64,000 nt of DNA from the NCBI RefSeq assembly GCF_000425225.1, contig NZ_AULJ01000008.1:1-64000 (forward strand), read 5' to 3'. Below, piece after piece: positions 51,828-60,863 of the stretch; the stretch's first letter is position 1, and each line of letters begins with the position of its first letter. Both the position numbers and the translations under genes were made by a program. Source of the stretch: Pontibacillus marinus BH030004 = DSM 16465. GTDB lineage: Bacteria > Bacillota > Bacilli > Bacillales > BH030062. Under the pieces are notes generated by a model, which was not told the origin of the DNA, searched no databases, and saw only the letters and a program-made list of their open reading frames with translations.

Positions 51828-52814
51828 ATGTTAGAAGATCAAAAGAAAGAACAAGCAGCACCTAGTCCAGAGTTTTTCGGATCAAATAAAAAAGTAATAC
51901 AGCCTGTTAAAGGTAAGAAGAAAAATTATTTTATAAAACATTGGCAAATCTACTCCATGCTTATACCAGGAATTTTATATTTTATTATATTCAAATACAT
52001 ACCTCTTGGTGGAATTGTAATTGCCTTTCAAGATTACAACGTTTTTAATGGTGTTTTTGATAGTCCTTGGGTAGGTTTTAAACATTTCAAAAATTTGTTT
52101 GAATATCCAGAGTTTTATCAAGTTCTTAATAACACGATTTTAATCAGTTTGTACCAACTTATCCTTGGTTTTCCGGCACCAATAATTTTAGCATTATTAT
52201 TGAATGAAGTAAGAAAAATGATGTTTAAACGCACAATTCAAACGGTTTTATATTTACCCCACTTTTTGTCTTGGGTAATTGTTGGGGGATTAGTAATTAG
52301 CTTCTTATCTCCTTCTACGGGTTTAGTAAACGAAGTAATTAAATACTTTGGAGGCGCTCCTATCTTCTTCGTTCAAGAGCCAGAATATTTCCGAGGCATA
52401 ATAGTTTCTTCAGCTATATGGAAGGAAGTTGGTTGGGGAACAATCATTTACTTAGCTGCAATTGCGGGTATAAACCCTGAACTTTATGAAGCTGCTGAAG
52501 TGGATGGAGCGGGGAAGTTAAGACAAGCGATTAGTATTACAATTCCTAGCATTCTTCCCACAATTATGGTTCTACTATTACTTAAAATTGGAAACATTTT
52601 AGATTTAGGTTTCGAACAAATTTATATGCTACTGAATCCATTAGTACGTGATACTGGGGAAGTGTTTGACACATATATTTATCGCGTTGGATTGTTAGGA
52701 GGACAATATAGTTATACGACTGCTATTGGGTTGTTTAAATCTGTGGTTGGGTTCATATTGCTTGTTGGTGCAAACAAATTAAGTAAAAAAATCACAGGTA
52801 ATTCTGTTTATTAA
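51828..52814 (+). CDS. Sugar ABC transporter permease, LplB type
   Basis: A 328-residue permease with AGGAGG upstream. A long cytoplasmic N-terminus of about 45 residues, typical of LplB, precedes six membrane helices (KHWQIYSMLIPGILYFIIFKYIPLGGIVIAFQDYN opens the first). The EAA loop that docks the ATPase reads ELYEAAEVDGAGKLRQAISITIPSI. No ATPase gene is present in the operon, so it probably uses a shared MsmX-type ATPase encoded elsewhere, as known for Lpl/Yes transporters. Confidence 0.9.
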   Translation: MLEDQKKEQAAPSPEFFGSNKKVIQPVKGKKKNYFIKHWQIYSMLIPGILYFIIFKYIPLGGIVIAFQDYNVFNGVFDSPWVGFKHFKNLFEYPEFYQVLNNTILISLYQLILGFPAPIILALLLNEVRKMMFKRTIQTVLYLPHFLSWVIVGGLVISFLSPSTGLVNEVIKYFGGAPIFFVQEPEYFRGIIVSSAIWKEVGWGTIIYLAAIAGINPELYEAAEVDGAGKLRQAISITIPSILPTIMVLLLLKIGNILDLGFEQIYMLLNPLVRDTGEVFDTYIYRVGLLGGQYSYTTAIGLFKSVVGFILLVGANKLSKKITGNSVY

Positions 52815-52831
52815 GCGAAAGGAGTTATCTT

Positions 52832-53701
52832 ATGATTAAGCAGTCCTTCAGACAGAGATCATTTGCAAAGTTTAATTATGTTTTTCTTACAATACTTAGC
52901 ATTTCGATGTTACTTCCCTTTTTTCACATAATTGCAGGGTCTTTTAGCTCAGGAAATGCCATTATGCAAGGTAGAGTTTCCTTATGGCCTGTTGAATTCA
53001 CCTTTGATAATTATCGGGCTGTCCTATTTGATAAAAATATTTGGCGATCTTTTGGTGTGACAGTCTACATCACTGTTATGGGGACTTTTTTAAATTTATT
53101 TTTCACCTCATTAATGGCGTATGGACTCTCTAAATCAAATTTAAAAGGAAGAAAGATTATTATAATTATGGTGCTTTTTACAATGATATTTTCAGCACCA
53201 CTTATTCCTTCTTATTTAGTGGTTAAATCTTTAGGGATGCTTAACACCTTATGGGCTCTGATGATACCGGGTCTAATAAGTGCATTTAACTTAATAATCA
53301 TGATTTCATTTTTCCAAAATATACCTCAGGACCTTTTTGATTGCGCAAAAATTGATGGTTGTGGAGAATATCGAACACTGTGGAGTATAGTCATTCCGTT
53401 GTCCATGCCCTCACTAAGTACAATTGGTTTATTCTATGCAGTTGCTCATTGGAATGGATACTTTCAGGCATTGTTATTTATACGTGATCAAAGTCTCTTT
53501 CCATTACAAGTAAAGTTACGACAGTTGATTGTGGAAAGTGATGCAGAACAAATGATTCAAACGGCTGCTTTAACTGTTCAATCTATAGAGGGAATCAAAA
53601 TGGCTTCAATTATTTTTGCTACAGTACCTATTTTAGTTATCTATCCTTTTATTCAAAAGCATTTCATGAAAGGTGCAATGCTTGGGTCTATTAAAGGGTA
53701 A
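52832..53701 (+). CDS. Sugar ABC transporter permease, YtcP/LplC type
   Basis: A 289-residue permease with AAAGGAG upstream. Six membrane helices start with FAKFNYVFLTILSISMLLPFFHIIAGSFSS. The EAA-type loop is DLFDCAKIDGCGEYRTLWSIVIPLSMP. It pairs with the LplB-type permease 17 bases upstream and imports oligosaccharides delivered by the downstream lipoprotein. Confidence 0.9.
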   Translation: MIKQSFRQRSFAKFNYVFLTILSISMLLPFFHIIAGSFSSGNAIMQGRVSLWPVEFTFDNYRAVLFDKNIWRSFGVTVYITVMGTFLNLFFTSLMAYGLSKSNLKGRKIIIIMVLFTMIFSAPLIPSYLVVKSLGMLNTLWALMIPGLISAFNLIIMISFFQNIPQDLFDCAKIDGCGEYRTLWSIVIPLSMPSLSTIGLFYAVAHWNGYFQALLFIRDQSLFPLQVKLRQLIVESDAEQMIQTAALTVQSIEGIKMASIIFATVPILVIYPFIQKHFMKGAMLGSIKG

Positions 53702-53728
53702 ATATAAAAAATTTGAGGGGGAAACCAA

Positions 53729-55366
53729 ATGAAAAGAAATTTTATGTTTATCTGTCTAGTGTTTTTATTAGCTTTATTTGGAGTATTAACAGGTTGTAAA
53801 TCAACTAGTGATGAAACATCTTCTGAAACAAATCAAAGTGATGAAGCATCATCTGAAACAAATCAAAGTAATGAAGAATCAAATGAAAAATCTAACGATG
53901 ATTCAGCAGCTAAGACACCAACTATAAATGTTGCTCTTGAAACTGGCGGACTTCAATATATAGAAGGTCATAATGATATTAACAACGATCAATATGTGAA
54001 GCAGCTAGAGGAACTTGCTAATGTCAATTTAGAACTAGAGGTACTTCCTCATGAAAATTATGATCAAAATATTCAATTATTACTTGCTGGCGGAGAACTC
54101 CCTGACTTATTACAAACAAAGGGTATTAACCGTCCTGAAATAGCTCCTGCAGTAGATGCGGGTGTGTTTATGCCATTAAATGATTTACTTGAGAAACATG
54201 GGAAGAATCTACTGAAATATGTTCCTGAGGAGTCTTGGGATAACGCAAGGGTTAGTAAAGATGGGAAAATTTATGGTATTCCGCAAGAAAACCCTATTCG
54301 AAATTGTTGTGTTACTTATATGAGGAAAGATTGGCTAGATAAGCTTAATTTAGAAATTCCAAAAACAGTTGATGAGTATATTGAAGTTTTACGAGCATTT
54401 AAAACACAAGATCCAAATGGAAATGGATTACAAGATGAAATACCGTTCTCTGCACGAAAGAACTTTTCTTTCGGCCATGCATTTTTTAGTGCTTATGGAG
54501 TGCAACCAAGCTCATGGTCATATGAAGATGGAAAGTTATTACCTAACTTTATAAAACCTGAAATGAAAGAAGCTTTAAAAGTCTATCAAACTCTTTATGA
54601 AGAGAAATTATTAGACAATGAGTTCTTAGTTCAATCAGGTAAAGATTGGGATTCTAAAATTATAGGAGCTACACAGGTTGGAATGTGGGCACACTCTTCA
54701 GCGGCACCTGATTCATGGATACAGAGAATCCAGGCAAGTAATCCAGATGCTGAAATTGTTATTGTACCGTCCCCAGTAATTCCTGGAGGAGAGCCAGGAG
54801 GAATTTACCCGTTAGGCTCTAGTGTGTCTGACTTTGTGTGGACAATTCCAAAGGGTGCTAAAAACCCAGAAGAAATTATTAAGTTTTTGGATTGGTTCTA
54901 TGCAAAAGGTAACGAAAAAGCAGATAAATTCTTCTTATATGGTATAGAAGGAAAAGATCATACTGTGGAAAATAACTCAGTTGAGTATGAATACCCTACT
55001 ACCAATGAGGGGATTGGACAACAATTTATGTATCAGCAGTGGATTCATTTCACGGGACCGAAGGAGTTCTTAACTAATGAGGAATTTGTTAAAAATAAAC
55101 CTCATGGCGAGTTAATTTATAATTCACTTCAGGTTGCTGATAATGAAGGTTTTGTAGATGATGGAGCAGATATGCCTCCGATGCCAACCCTTAAGGCACG
55201 TCCAGAGCTTGCATATGATGGTTTATGGTTAGAGTTTGCAGCAAAAGTTGTAACAGGTAAAGAATCTGCAGATAAATTTGACGATTTTGTTGAACAGTGG
55301 AAGGATCGTGGTGGTCAGAAACTTATCGAAGAAGCAACCGATTGGTATAACAAGAACAAAAAATAA
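53729..55366 (+). CDS. Oligosaccharide-binding lipoprotein (LplA type)
   Basis: A 545-residue extracellular solute-binding protein with GAGGGGG before ATG. The lipobox is LTGC (Cys about 24). A Ser/Glu/Asn-rich linker follows, with the short direct repeat SSETNQS (about 33 and 43). The type-1-family fold features NVNLELEVLPHENYDQNIQLLLAGGELPDLL and, later, TFKTQDPNGNG-like Ca-binding sequence (FKTQDPNGNGLQDEIPF). The large size is typical of LplA/YtcQ proteins that bind longer oligosaccharides. A terminator-like hairpin follows, probably making this protein more abundant than the downstream enzymes. Confidence 0.9.
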   Translation: MKRNFMFICLVFLLALFGVLTGCKSTSDETSSETNQSDEASSETNQSNEESNEKSNDDSAAKTPTINVALETGGLQYIEGHNDINNDQYVKQLEELANVNLELEVLPHENYDQNIQLLLAGGELPDLLQTKGINRPEIAPAVDAGVFMPLNDLLEKHGKNLLKYVPEESWDNARVSKDGKIYGIPQENPIRNCCVTYMRKDWLDKLNLEIPKTVDEYIEVLRAFKTQDPNGNGLQDEIPFSARKNFSFGHAFFSAYGVQPSSWSYEDGKLLPNFIKPEMKEALKVYQTLYEEKLLDNEFLVQSGKDWDSKIIGATQVGMWAHSSAAPDSWIQRIQASNPDAEIVIVPSPVIPGGEPGGIYPLGSSVSDFVWTIPKGAKNPEEIIKFLDWFYAKGNEKADKFFLYGIEGKDHTVENNSVEYEYPTTNEGIGQQFMYQQWIHFTGPKEFLTNEEFVKNKPHGELIYNSLQVADNEGFVDDGADMPPMPTLKARPELAYDGLWLEFAAKVVTGKESADKFDDFVEQWKDRGGQKLIEEATDWYNKNKK

Positions 55367-55374
55367 AAAATGTG

Positions 55375-55411
55375 AAAATCCCTCAGATGGTACTCATCTG
55401 AGGGGTATTTT
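55375..55411 (+). terminator. Intra-operon terminator/attenuator hairpin
   Basis: CCCTCAGATG pairs perfectly with CATCTGAGGG around a five-base loop, flanked by AAAAT and TATTTT. It lies between the binding protein and the mannosidase, so only part of the transcription should continue into the enzyme genes. Confidence 0.75.
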
Positions 55412-55437
55412 CCATATAGCTAGTAAGGAGAATAATT

Positions 55438-57948
55438 GTGAAGAAATTACATTTGTTATGTAATGCTCATTTAGATCCAGCATGGTTATGGGAACTAGAA
55501 GAAGGGGCAGGAGAAGCCCTTTCTACATTTAGAATAGCTGCTAATTTTTGTGAACAATACGATGGTTTTGTTTTTAATCATAATGAAGTTATTTTATATG
55601 AATGGATAGAACAGTTCGATCCTAAATTGTATAAAAGGATCCAAAATCTTGTAAAAGAAGGTAAATGGAATATTATGGGTGGTTGGTATCTGCAACCAGA
55701 TTGTAATTTGCCTAGCGGTGAATCGTTTTTAAGACAAATATTACATGGAAGAAATTATTTTAAAGAAAAGTTTGATAAGCAACCAACCACTGCCATTAAT
55801 TTTGATTCCTTTGGACATACAAAAGGGTTGGTTCAAATATTAGCAAAATCCGGGTACGACTCTTATATATTTTGCCGTCCTGATCAAAATGACTGCCCTT
55901 TACCATCAAACGATTTTATTTGGGAAGGGTATGATGGATCAAGTGTAATGGGGCATCGCGCATTCAACGCTTATTTATCAGGTAAAGGTAAAGCGCATTC
56001 AAAAGTCGGAAAGTGGATGGAGGAATATCCAGATAAAGAAGTTGGCCTAGTGTTATGGGGGATAGGGAATCATGGAGGAGGTCCCTCTAAGATCGACTTA
56101 GACAATCTAACAGAATTACAAGCAAGTTGGGAAGAATTCGATATTGTTCATTCTACACCTGAAGAATATTTCTCCGAGTTAAAAAGGTTAGAAAATCTTC
56201 CTACATATCAAAACGATTTAAATCCTTGGGCGCCAGGGTGTTATACCTCCCAAATTTTAATAAAACAGAAGCATCGCCAATTAGAAAACGAAATTTATAT
56301 GGTTGAAAAAATGTGTTCGTCAGCTTCATTACAAGGTTTAATTGAATACCCGAAGGAAAACATTAATCAGGCAGTAAAAGATTTATTAACTGCTCAGTTT
56401 CACGATATCTTAGCGGGAACTTCTATAAAGGCAGTAGAAGATAGCTCACTCAGATTAATGGATCATGGTCTTGAGACCCTTTCAAGGGAAAAGTTAAAAG
56501 CGTTTTTTGCACTGACAAGTGGTGAGGATAAACCTAATGAAGATGAATTACCTATATTTGTTTACAATCCTCATCCATATAAAATAAAAACAATCATCGA
56601 GTGTGAGTTTCAATTACCAAAGTCATCGAAAGATAAATTCACACAGCCAGTTATTTTTAAAGATGGAGTACAAATTCTTTCGCAGGTGGAACAAGAAGAA
56701 AGTAACTTATATATCGATTGGAGAAAAAAAGTATCCTTTGTTGCTGAACTTGATCCATCCCAAATGAATCGATTTGATTGTACAGTTAATCTGCTTGAAG
56801 AAAAGCCTAAACCAACACTCATGAAGGAAAATGATTTTATTGAATTTCAAACAGAGGAGCTTCATATCATCATAAATTGTCGTACTGGATTAATCGATAA
56901 GTATGCAGTAAACGGTATAGATTACCTGAAAGAAGCTTCATTTTTACCTATTGTGGTTGATGATAATGAAGATTCATGGGGCTCACAAGTAAAAAGCTTT
57001 CCATCCAAAGTGGGAAAATTTAAATTAATGAGTCCAGCTCAATCAGCTAAAATGTCGGGTGTCCAGGCAAGTACGTTAGCACCTGTTCGTGTTATTGAAG
57101 ATGGAGAAGTAAGGTCCATTATTGAAGTAATGTTTGAATACGGAAACTCAACTATTTGCCAACGATTCAAGCTTCCAAAAAAAGGGGCAGAAATAGAAGT
57201 AGAATTGATTACTCATTGGCTAGAAAAAGGTAAAATGTTAAAGCTTTCTGTACCAACTTTATTTGAAGAAGGAAAGTATTTTGGGCAGGTCGCTTATGGT
57301 TCTGATGAATTGGAACAAAATCATAGAGAAGTCGTTTCTCAGAAATGGAACTGTATTGTAAATGAAAGCGAACAATTAGCTTTTTCTTGTATAAATGATG
57401 GGGTGTACGGATCAGATGTGAATAATGGAGAGGTCAGATTATCCTTACTTCGTTCAGCAGGTTACTCTTCACTTATTGGTGGAGATAAAAATACGGTCAT
57501 TCCTCAAGATAGATTTTCTAATCGATTAGATCAAGGGGAAAGACATTTTAAGTTTTGGTTTAATGCTTCAAAACTAAATGAGCGTATGGAGAAGGTTAAT
57601 CATGAAGCCTTAATCCATAATGAAAAACCTTATGCCTTATCCTATTTTCCTTCAGGTGAAGGGGATAAGACTAATGGCTTAATAGAATTAAGTGATCATT
57701 CTGTAGAACTCTCTGTAATTAAACAAGCAGAATCTACAGATGATTTTATAATTAGATTGTTTGAAACTACCGGAGAGAGCCGAAAGGTAACTGTATCTTT
57801 ACCATTTTTAGATGTAAAAGAAACCGTTAAATTAAAGCCTTATGAAATAAAAACATTTTTACTAGATACTAAGGATGAATGTTTAATAGAAACAGATTTA
57901 TTAGAAAAACCTATAATGGCTCATGCCAATACAGTTATGGAGGATTAA
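55438..57948 (+). CDS. Alpha-mannosidase, glycoside hydrolase family 38 (short type)
   Basis: An 836-residue enzyme starting at GTG 55438 with AAGGAG upstream. The GH38 catalytic domain begins at once: LHLLCNAHLDPAWLWELEEG holds zinc ligands H11 and D13, and INFDSFGH holds the nucleophile D123. WGIGNHGGGPS supplies a further His. A three-helix mid domain (about 255-335, AQFHDILAGTSIKAVEDSS) and C-terminal beta domains follow. No signal peptide, so it acts on imported oligosaccharides in the cytoplasm, removing alpha-mannose. Linkage specificity is not readable. It is one nucleotide upstream of the aminotransferase gene. Confidence 0.92.
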   Translation: MKKLHLLCNAHLDPAWLWELEEGAGEALSTFRIAANFCEQYDGFVFNHNEVILYEWIEQFDPKLYKRIQNLVKEGKWNIMGGWYLQPDCNLPSGESFLRQILHGRNYFKEKFDKQPTTAINFDSFGHTKGLVQILAKSGYDSYIFCRPDQNDCPLPSNDFIWEGYDGSSVMGHRAFNAYLSGKGKAHSKVGKWMEEYPDKEVGLVLWGIGNHGGGPSKIDLDNLTELQASWEEFDIVHSTPEEYFSELKRLENLPTYQNDLNPWAPGCYTSQILIKQKHRQLENEIYMVEKMCSSASLQGLIEYPKENINQAVKDLLTAQFHDILAGTSIKAVEDSSLRLMDHGLETLSREKLKAFFALTSGEDKPNEDELPIFVYNPHPYKIKTIIECEFQLPKSSKDKFTQPVIFKDGVQILSQVEQEESNLYIDWRKKVSFVAELDPSQMNRFDCTVNLLEEKPKPTLMKENDFIEFQTEELHIIINCRTGLIDKYAVNGIDYLKEASFLPIVVDDNEDSWGSQVKSFPSKVGKFKLMSPAQSAKMSGVQASTLAPVRVIEDGEVRSIIEVMFEYGNSTICQRFKLPKKGAEIEVELITHWLEKGKMLKLSVPTLFEEGKYFGQVAYGSDELEQNHREVVSQKWNCIVNESEQLAFSCINDGVYGSDVNNGEVRLSLLRSAGYSSLIGGDKNTVIPQDRFSNRLDQGERHFKFWFNASKLNERMEKVNHEALIHNEKPYALSYFPSGEGDKTNGLIELSDHSVELSVIKQAESTDDFIIRLFETTGESRKVTVSLPFLDVKETVKLKPYEIKTFLLDTKDECLIETDLLEKPIMAHANTVMED

Positions 57949-57949
57949 T

Positions 57950-59140
57950 ATGGTAAAGCTTGCTATTGATGGAGGTACACCAGTAAGAAAAGCCCCCTTC
58001 CCTGAATGGCCTATTTTCGGTAAAGAGGAAGAAGAATTAATCGTTGAGGTGTTACATTCGAGAAAATGGGGAGGGAGCAACCGAAATAAGCTCCCTGATT
58101 TAGAGGGGAAATTTGCGAAAATGCATCATTCCAATTATGCCATTTCTGTTGTGAATGGCACTCTTGGTATCACTGTTGCCCTTCAAGCTGCAGGTGTTCA
58201 GCCTGGTGATGAAGTTATTATGCCTCCCTATACATTTATAGCCACAGCTACTGCAGCATTAATGTTTGGGGCAATACCCGTGTTCGTTGATGTAGAGGAA
58301 GAAAGTCTTGTGATTGATCCTAATAAAATTGAGGATGCTATAACTGAGAGAACGAAAGCGATCATTCCTGTGCATATTGCAGGTGCGTCATGTAATATGC
58401 CTGAAATTAATCAAATTGCTAAAAAGCATAATTTAGTTGTCATAGAAGATGCTGCTCAAGCGGTAGGAACAGAGTGGGAGAATAAACGAGTTGGTGCTTT
58501 AGGTGATTTGGGATCTTTTAGTTTTCAGTCAGGTAAAAATATTACATCCGGAGAAGGTGGAATGATCCTAACCAATAATCAACAATTTGCTGAAACGGCA
58601 TGGTCCCTTTCAAATGTAGGCAGGAATAAAAAAGGTGCCTGGTACCAGCATGAGAGAATTGGCTGGAATTTAAGGATGACAGAGTTTCAAGCAGCTATTA
58701 TTTTAGGCCAATTAACTAGATTAGAAGAGCAGTTTCAAAAACGTGAAAGAAATGCGTATTTTTTAGATCAACTGTTAAATGATATTGATGGAATTGAGCC
58801 GTTACCTCGAGATCCAAGAGTAAATCGACATGCCTACCATATGTATATGTTCCGATTAAGTAATGAGGCAGTCAACCAAGTAAAGAAAAATGAATTTATT
58901 GAAAGAGTAAATGGAGAAGGAATCCCGGTTATATCCGGCTATGTATCTTTAAATCAAAATGAAGCGGTCATTCAAGAAACAGCGAAATGGCTCGGAGAAG
59001 AAAGGACATACTCTTGTCCAATAAGTGAACGTGCAAGCAATGATCAAGTTATATGGCTACAACAAAGAATATTACTTGGGGATGAAAAGGATATGGAAGA
59101 TATTGCTAAGGCGATTAGAAAAGTCATGAGCTCCTATTAA
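57950..59140 (+). CDS. DegT/DnrJ/EryC1/StrS-family aminotransferase
   Basis: Start at ATG 57950 with GGAGG six bases upstream, one base after the mannosidase stop. The 396-residue PLP enzyme has the family pattern YAISVVNGTLGITVALQAAGVQPGDEV, VVIEDAAQAVGTEW (PLP-binding Asp) and SFQSGKNITSGEGGM with the Schiff-base Lys near 196. Family members aminate keto-sugars or, in reverse, deaminate amino sugars. Inside a glycan-degrading operon it may remove or move an amino group on a released sugar. That direction is inference, since most known members are biosynthetic. Confidence 0.88.
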   Translation: MVKLAIDGGTPVRKAPFPEWPIFGKEEEELIVEVLHSRKWGGSNRNKLPDLEGKFAKMHHSNYAISVVNGTLGITVALQAAGVQPGDEVIMPPYTFIATATAALMFGAIPVFVDVEEESLVIDPNKIEDAITERTKAIIPVHIAGASCNMPEINQIAKKHNLVVIEDAAQAVGTEWENKRVGALGDLGSFSFQSGKNITSGEGGMILTNNQQFAETAWSLSNVGRNKKGAWYQHERIGWNLRMTEFQAAIILGQLTRLEEQFQKRERNAYFLDQLLNDIDGIEPLPRDPRVNRHAYHMYMFRLSNEAVNQVKKNEFIERVNGEGIPVISGYVSLNQNEAVIQETAKWLGEERTYSCPISERASNDQVIWLQQRILLGDEKDMEDIAKAIRKVMSSY

Positions 59141-59159
59141 TGTAATGGAGGGTGATGGA

Positions 59160-60863
59160 ATGAATCAAATTGCAAAAATTGGTGTTTACATAGATGATCG
59201 ATTATCTAAGCGCTATTGGGAATATGGGCAAAATGTATTCGCTTTATTTTTACATGAAGTATTAGGAAGATTACGTGTTCCCTATCAGACTATAAAGGAT
59301 ATTGATGAGGTTAAAACAAATGATTTCGATATTGTGATTGCTGGATTTTCACCTGAGACAAAAGATGAAGGAGAAAAAATACTGCAATACATGACAGATG
59401 GAGGCACAGTTTTAGCATTAGCAAACTTAAATCAGCTGGCACCAAGGTTAGGCTATAAAACGGGTAAAGAAATTAATGAAGGCTATGCCCAATATGACCA
59501 TGAAAAATATACAAAACTAAGATTTTTAAATGCTTCCCCCTGGAATTCTATTCATAATAATGGAGACTACGTTCATAAAGGAGTAGTTTACGAGAAAGGT
59601 ACTCAACCTTCTTTTAACACTCCACTATTTCAACAACTCCCAATAGGAGAGGGCAAATTCCATCGTTGTTCTGTTGACATTATGAAAACAATCGTCAATC
59701 TTCAACAAGGAAAAGAGCCTCTTTTTCATGATGGTGTTCCTGCACCAGATAACAGTGCTGAAATTGTAGATAATGTTTTGAAGGTTGACGATATGTACGC
59801 AATGGATTGGGATGAGGACCGGAAAACCACGGAGACCAATCAATCTTATTTTGCCTATCCTTATGCAGATTTATGGCGTGAGGTATTATTCAATTACTTA
59901 ATTAACCTAGCCTTAGATAAGGACTTAACCGTACCTTTTGTAGGGTATTGGCCTGATCAGGTGAAAAGTGTAGCCTTGATGTCGCATGACAGTGACTATA
60001 ATCAAGATGAACATGCTGAAACTACTTTGGATCTTTTAAATGAAACGGGAATTAAATCAACTTGGTGTATGATCCTGCCTGGATATAGTAAAGAAATCTA
60101 TAACCGTGTCAAAGAGGAGGGGCATGAATTAGCCTTCCATTATAACGCAGTACATGTAGATGAAGGGGTTTGGAGTAGAGAAGCCTTCCATGAACAATTC
60201 ACAGAGATAAAGGAGAATATTGGCCAAATCCCTATTCTATCAAATAAAAACCATTTAACTAGATACGAAGGCTGGGGGGAATTATTTGAATGGTGTGAAG
60301 AAACGGGTATTCAGTCTGATCAAACCTATGGACCTAGTAAAAAAGGAAATCTAGGCTTTTTATTTGGTACATGTCACCCTTACTTCCCTATAGCATGGGG
60401 GACGGATAGAAACCGTATGTATGATGTATTAGAAGCTGTTTTCCTTACACCTGATCTAGAGACAGGAAAATGGGGAGATACCTCAATTATTAACCCTATA
60501 CTAGATGAAGTAATGAATGTACAAGGGGTAGCTCATTTCTTATTTCATCAAATTCATATTCATCGAAATAGTAAAGTCCGTAATGCATTTAGAGAGTTTG
60601 TGAGTAAAGCAAAAAGTAGAGGATTTACATTTTGGACTGGTAAAGAGTTAAATGAATGGGAGCGTTTAAAGAGGACCGTTTTTATTAATGAAATCAATGA
60701 CCTTAACCACATTCAATATAAAGCTAATGAAGGTATAAAGAACTTTATCGTATATGTACCTACTAAATATACTGAAAACAAGGATGAATCTGTATTCGGG
60801 ATCTCTTGTCGAAAAATAGTATGTCAGCCAGATGAGGTGAAAAAAGATGAAGTCAACATATGA
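59160..60863 (+). CDS. NodB-like deacetylase-fold protein, unusual architecture
   Basis: Start at ATG 59160 after GGAGGGTG. The 567-residue protein has an N-terminal ~250-residue part that looks like a glutamine-amidotransferase-like/flavodoxin-type fold (IAKIGVYIDDRLSKRYWEYG, FDIVIAGFS, YMTDGGTVLALANL). A polysaccharide-deacetylase-like barrel (about 265-510) contains a metal Asp in ALMSHDSDYNQDEHAETTLDLL, GIKSTWCMILPGY and GHELAFHYNAVH (H-x4-H type). It lacks a signal peptide, so it would act on imported sugars. It may deacylate or otherwise process amino-sugar residues next to the aminotransferase. Its end overlaps the next gene by 17 bases. Confidence 0.65.
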   Translation: MNQIAKIGVYIDDRLSKRYWEYGQNVFALFLHEVLGRLRVPYQTIKDIDEVKTNDFDIVIAGFSPETKDEGEKILQYMTDGGTVLALANLNQLAPRLGYKTGKEINEGYAQYDHEKYTKLRFLNASPWNSIHNNGDYVHKGVVYEKGTQPSFNTPLFQQLPIGEGKFHRCSVDIMKTIVNLQQGKEPLFHDGVPAPDNSAEIVDNVLKVDDMYAMDWDEDRKTTETNQSYFAYPYADLWREVLFNYLINLALDKDLTVPFVGYWPDQVKSVALMSHDSDYNQDEHAETTLDLLNETGIKSTWCMILPGYSKEIYNRVKEEGHELAFHYNAVHVDEGVWSREAFHEQFTEIKENIGQIPILSNKNHLTRYEGWGELFEWCEETGIQSDQTYGPSKKGNLGFLFGTCHPYFPIAWGTDRNRMYDVLEAVFLTPDLETGKWGDTSIINPILDEVMNVQGVAHFLFHQIHIHRNSKVRNAFREFVSKAKSRGFTFWTGKELNEWERLKRTVFINEINDLNHIQYKANEGIKNFIVYVPTKYTENKDESVFGISCRKIVCQPDEVKKDEVNI